A DNA stretch of 6,900 bases from DASYYE01 sp035946955 (GTDB lineage: Bacteria > Actinomycetota > Actinomycetes > Streptosporangiales > Streptosporangiaceae). The position numbers and the translations under genes are program-made. Location of the stretch: positions 1 to 6,900 of the forward strand of contig DASYYE010000499.1 of NCBI GenBank assembly GCA_035946955.1, written 5' to 3'. Of the stretch, positions 5,472 through 6,900 are shown piece after piece. The stretch's first letter is position 1, and each line of letters opens with the position of its first letter. A model generated the notes under the pieces. The model had not been told where the DNA came from, searched no databases, and saw nothing but the letters and a program-made list of their open reading frames with translations.

Positions 5472-6122
5472 ATGCCAACACGGGTGTTCATTTACGAGCC
5501 CGAATCATCATTCCAGCCCAAGCCCGGGCCAATCATCGCCCAATCACCTGACTTGCAGCTCATCGGAACCACGAAGAACCTGGACCGCGCGTCGTACCTC
5601 ACCAGGTTCATGGACGACCGCATCGATGTCATGCTGCTCAGTTGCGCGATCACGAGCAAGCGGGAGATCGATGTCGTGCGGCACGTCCAGCCGATCAGGA
5701 CCCTGGTACTCAGTCATACGCACGACGACGATGCTGTCATCGCCGCCCTGAGTGCCGGGGCCCGCGGCTACATGAGCAACATACCTTCTGACCTGGGCCT
5801 TCTCCGCGCCATCAAGCTTGTCGAATCCGGAGGAGCAGCATTTTGCCGGATTGTCGCACACCAGCTCACTGAATATTTCGCGTCCTTTCATAGATATCCT
5901 GGGCATGCTCCCTTCCCTGACCTCACAGACCGCGAGCGGGAGATCCTGGACCTCATCGCCCGGGGATTGAGCAACAGGCAGATCTCGCGTCAGCTTGTGG
6001 TGGCGGACAAAACAGTCCGCAACCACATTACTCATATCTTCGCCAAGATTGCCGCCCCGAATCGCGCCGCAGCTATCGTCAAGGCCCGGAACGCGGGGAT
6101 AGGGATCAACTGGGCACCGTGA
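5472..6122 (+). CDS. Orphan NarL/LuxR-type response regulator with degenerate receiver
   Basis: DNA-binding regulator of 216 residues. The C-terminal LuxR/GerE helix-turn-helix is intact: LTDREREILDLIARGLSNRQISRQL (151-175), then VADKTVRNHITHIFAKI (177-193). The N-terminus aligns with a receiver domain (TRVFIYEPES, DVMLLSCAI, TLVLSHTHDDDAVIAALSAGARGYM, LLRAIKLVESGGAAF). However, the phosphoacceptor Asp is Ser57, the acidic pair is reduced to Glu9-Pro10, and the conserved Lys after GY is missing (MSN, 101-103). Phosphorylation control is therefore unlikely, as in atypical regulators of antibiotic clusters that respond to ligands. No kinase gene is adjacent. ATG 5472 is preferred over GTG 5409 because receiver homology begins there and the 21 extra residues look non-homologous; its ribosome site (GGGGG at 5457-5461) is weak. 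Third-position GC is lower than in the left operon. Confidence 0.87.
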   Translation: MPTRVFIYEPESSFQPKPGPIIAQSPDLQLIGTTKNLDRASYLTRFMDDRIDVMLLSCAITSKREIDVVRHVQPIRTLVLSHTHDDDAVIAALSAGARGYMSNIPSDLGLLRAIKLVESGGAAFCRIVAHQLTEYFASFHRYPGHAPFPDLTDREREILDLIARGLSNRQISRQLVVADKTVRNHITHIFAKIAAPNRAAAIVKARNAGIGINWAP

Positions 6123-6171
6123 CGCGGCTGAGCCAAACGAATTGCCCCCGCCCGCCTTCCTGCAGTCCAAC

Positions 6172-6212
6172 CAACTTGATTTGTTCGACTGTCAACTCAA
6201 TCTGTTCGGCTG
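6172..6212. repeat. Imperfect tandem repeat, two 20-nt copies, period 21
   Basis: CAACTTGATTTGTTCGACTG (6172-6191) and CAACTCAATCTGTTCGGCTG (6193-6212) agree at 16 of 20 positions. The period of 21 nt equals two helical turns or seven codons. It is AT-rich relative to its surroundings and starts 50 nt after the LuxR stop. It may be a pair of protein-binding sites or a small duplication. Confidence 0.5.
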
Positions 6213-6283
6213 CACCGCAGGGAGTCACAGGTACGGACTGGGGAGTCGTCTCCCGGCACCAGTGGCAGGGCAACGAAGGTTGC

Positions 6284-6320
6284 GGCCACCCTGGCGAGGG
6301 TGGCCTTGGCCCGCCGGGCC
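6284..6320. terminator. Hairpin pair after the LuxR gene, possible terminator
   Basis: GGCCACCCT (6284-6292) and AGGGTGGCC (6297-6305) are exact reverse complements around GGCG. After TT, a second short stem GGCCC/GGGCC (6308-6320) follows. There is no U-tract. At about 160 nt after the LuxR stop it could end that transcript or block read-through into the last gene. Confidence 0.5.
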
Positions 6321-6417
6321 GTCGACGGGTGAGGCTGTCCTGCGCGAGCAGCGGCCGGGCTGGGGGCTGTGCGGTCTGAAGCCCAGCCAGCCAAGTTCAC
6401 CGGCACCGAAACCGACA

Positions 6418-6456
6418 AGATCTCCAGAGACCTATAGATCTCCAGAAGACCTATAG
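6418..6456. repeat. 18-nt direct tandem repeat upstream of the last gene
   Basis: AGATCTCCAGAGACCTAT (6418-6435) is followed at once by AGATCTCCAGAAGACCTAT (6436-6454), identical except for one inserted A. Both copies are AT-rich, and the second ends in the palindrome CCTATAGG (6450-6457). The repeat lies 56-92 nt before the ATG at 6510, where activator sites or a -10 region would be expected. A regulator operator or a recent slippage duplication would both fit. Confidence 0.65.
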
Positions 6457-6509
6457 GGCCGTTGGCGACTATTCACGTGGACAGTCTCCCGCGGAAAGGA
6501 GAGGCGCGG

Positions 6510-6900
6510 ATGGACTCCAACGGGGGCCGGCGCGACAGTCACCCCAGTGCGGACTATGACAGCCACCACAGCCTGGGACAGGCACCTATGAGACCGCCGA
6601 GGGAGCAGGCCCTGCTCGACGAGCTTGACGAGCTTGCGCCGGAGTTACTGGCTAGCGGGCGGCCCTCCCGGCTGCTCGACCGCCATGGCGAGTTGACCGC
6701 GCTCGACCTGCGTGGGCACCCGTGGGCACGCCTGCTCGTCGCATGCGTTGCCTGGGATGCCAAACCCGCCACCCCGCTGGCGTGGCGCCATGCCCGGGCG
6801 GCCCATCAGGCGTTCATCTGCAAGGCCGACGGCCGCGGTGAGGCATTCGCCTGCTTCGTCCTCGGCTGCTGGATGCTGACCGAGGGCAGGCTGACCGAGG
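6510..6900 (+). CDS. Helical protein N-terminus, possible TPR-type regulator (3' partial)
   Basis: An open frame of 130 codons runs off the window. The ATG at 6510 has the Shine-Dalgarno AAGGAGAGG (6496-6504) about 5 nt upstream, and third-position GC is high throughout, so it is a real gene. The first 30 residues are polar and probably disordered (Asp, Ser, His rich). From 31 it is helical: REQALLDELDELAPELLASGRP, then a conserved-looking HPWARLLVACVAWDAKP (70-86), and ARAAHQAFICKADGRGEAFACFVLGCWMLTEGRL (96-129). The last part, with an Ala/Gly-spaced helix pair and a small-residue turn, resembles tetratricopeptide-like repeats in large actinomycete LuxR/MalT-type regulators. No ATPase motif is seen. 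The identity is a guess from pattern, and the C-terminus is needed. Leu46 is a TTA codon (6645-6647). The upstream tandem repeat probably belongs to its promoter. Confidence 0.75.
   Translation, partial: MDSNGGRRDSHPSADYDSHHSLGQAPMRPPREQALLDELDELAPELLASGRPSRLLDRHGELTALDLRGHPWARLLVACVAWDAKPATPLAWRHARAAHQAFICKADGRGEAFACFVLGCWMLTEGRLTE

Larger units (their letters stand above)
6123..6509. other. Regulatory-looking intergenic region before the last gene
   Basis: A 387-nt gap without a convincing gene. An open frame from TTG 6142 to TAG 6456 has no ribosome site and is mostly made of repeats and hairpins. In order it holds a 21-nt-period imperfect tandem repeat (6172-6212), a small GGGAG/CTCCC stem (6241-6254), a strong 9-bp hairpin (6284-6305), a GGCTGGG/CCCAGCC stem with a 17-nt loop (6358-6388) and an 18-nt tandem repeat (6418-6454). 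The Shine-Dalgarno AAGGAGAGG (6496-6504) of the next gene lies at its end. Confidence 0.5.

Noticed and set aside
6142..6456. TTG-started + frame with repeated QLDLFDC/QLNLFGC
   Set aside because: No ribosome site, weak start and poor codon bias; the sequence is better explained as non-coding repeats and hairpins. The repeat is reported separately.
1..6900. tRNA, rRNA, CRISPR array, complete insertion sequence or att site
   Set aside because: No cloverleaf-like sequence, regularly spaced repeats, transposase gene with terminal inverted repeats, or integrase was seen by eye on either strand.

Overview
The window is high-GC DNA with strong GC bias at third codon positions, GTG starts, SARP/BTAD and LuxR regulators, and two promoters that look leaderless. 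This points to an actinomycete (Streptomyces or a relative such as Streptosporangiales); the species cannot be read from the sequence. It looks like an accessory or secondary-metabolism-type region in which one secretion operon is followed by regulators and a toxin-antitoxin cassette.

Left part (1-3562, + strand): a 5'-truncated ABC exporter, a short S26 (type I) signal peptidase and a small SARP/BTAD regulator lie in one closely spaced operon. The 64-nt gap before the peptidase can fold into a 12-bp RNA helix that buries its Shine-Dalgarno sequence. After the SARP gene come an 11-bp perfect hairpin, a possible 15-codon mini-ORF and a small ORF with a very good ribosome binding site. That ORF starts with a signal-peptide-like stretch followed by a short Cys-rich segment. 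Exporter, signal peptidase and pathway regulator around a small secreted peptide would fit a peptide export or maturation locus. No modification enzyme is visible, and the upstream part lies outside the window.

Middle part (3392-4200, - strand): a two-gene toxin-antitoxin cassette with a 4-nt ATGA overlap. The antitoxin has an N-terminal ribbon-helix-helix and a DUF433-like C-terminus; the toxin is a DUF5615-type PIN-like protein. It converges on the small-peptide ORF, overlaps its 3' half in antisense, and may have truncated it. Its promoter appears leaderless, with overlapping palindromes over the -10 box.

Right part (4201-6900, + strand): a MerR-family regulator with cysteines placed as in metal sensors and an extra C-terminal Cys-Cys-x-Phe-Phe domain is read from a classic MerR-type promoter with a 20-nt spacer. 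No metal-resistance target gene is seen. A NarL/LuxR-type orphan response regulator follows, with a receiver domain that has lost its phosphoacceptor site. A 387-nt gap then carries hairpins and two short tandem repeats and leads to the start of a further gene of uncertain function, possibly the helical N-terminus of a large regulator, which runs off the window. In-frame TTA leucine codons occur in the SARP gene and in this last gene, which would make them bldA-dependent if the host is a streptomycete.
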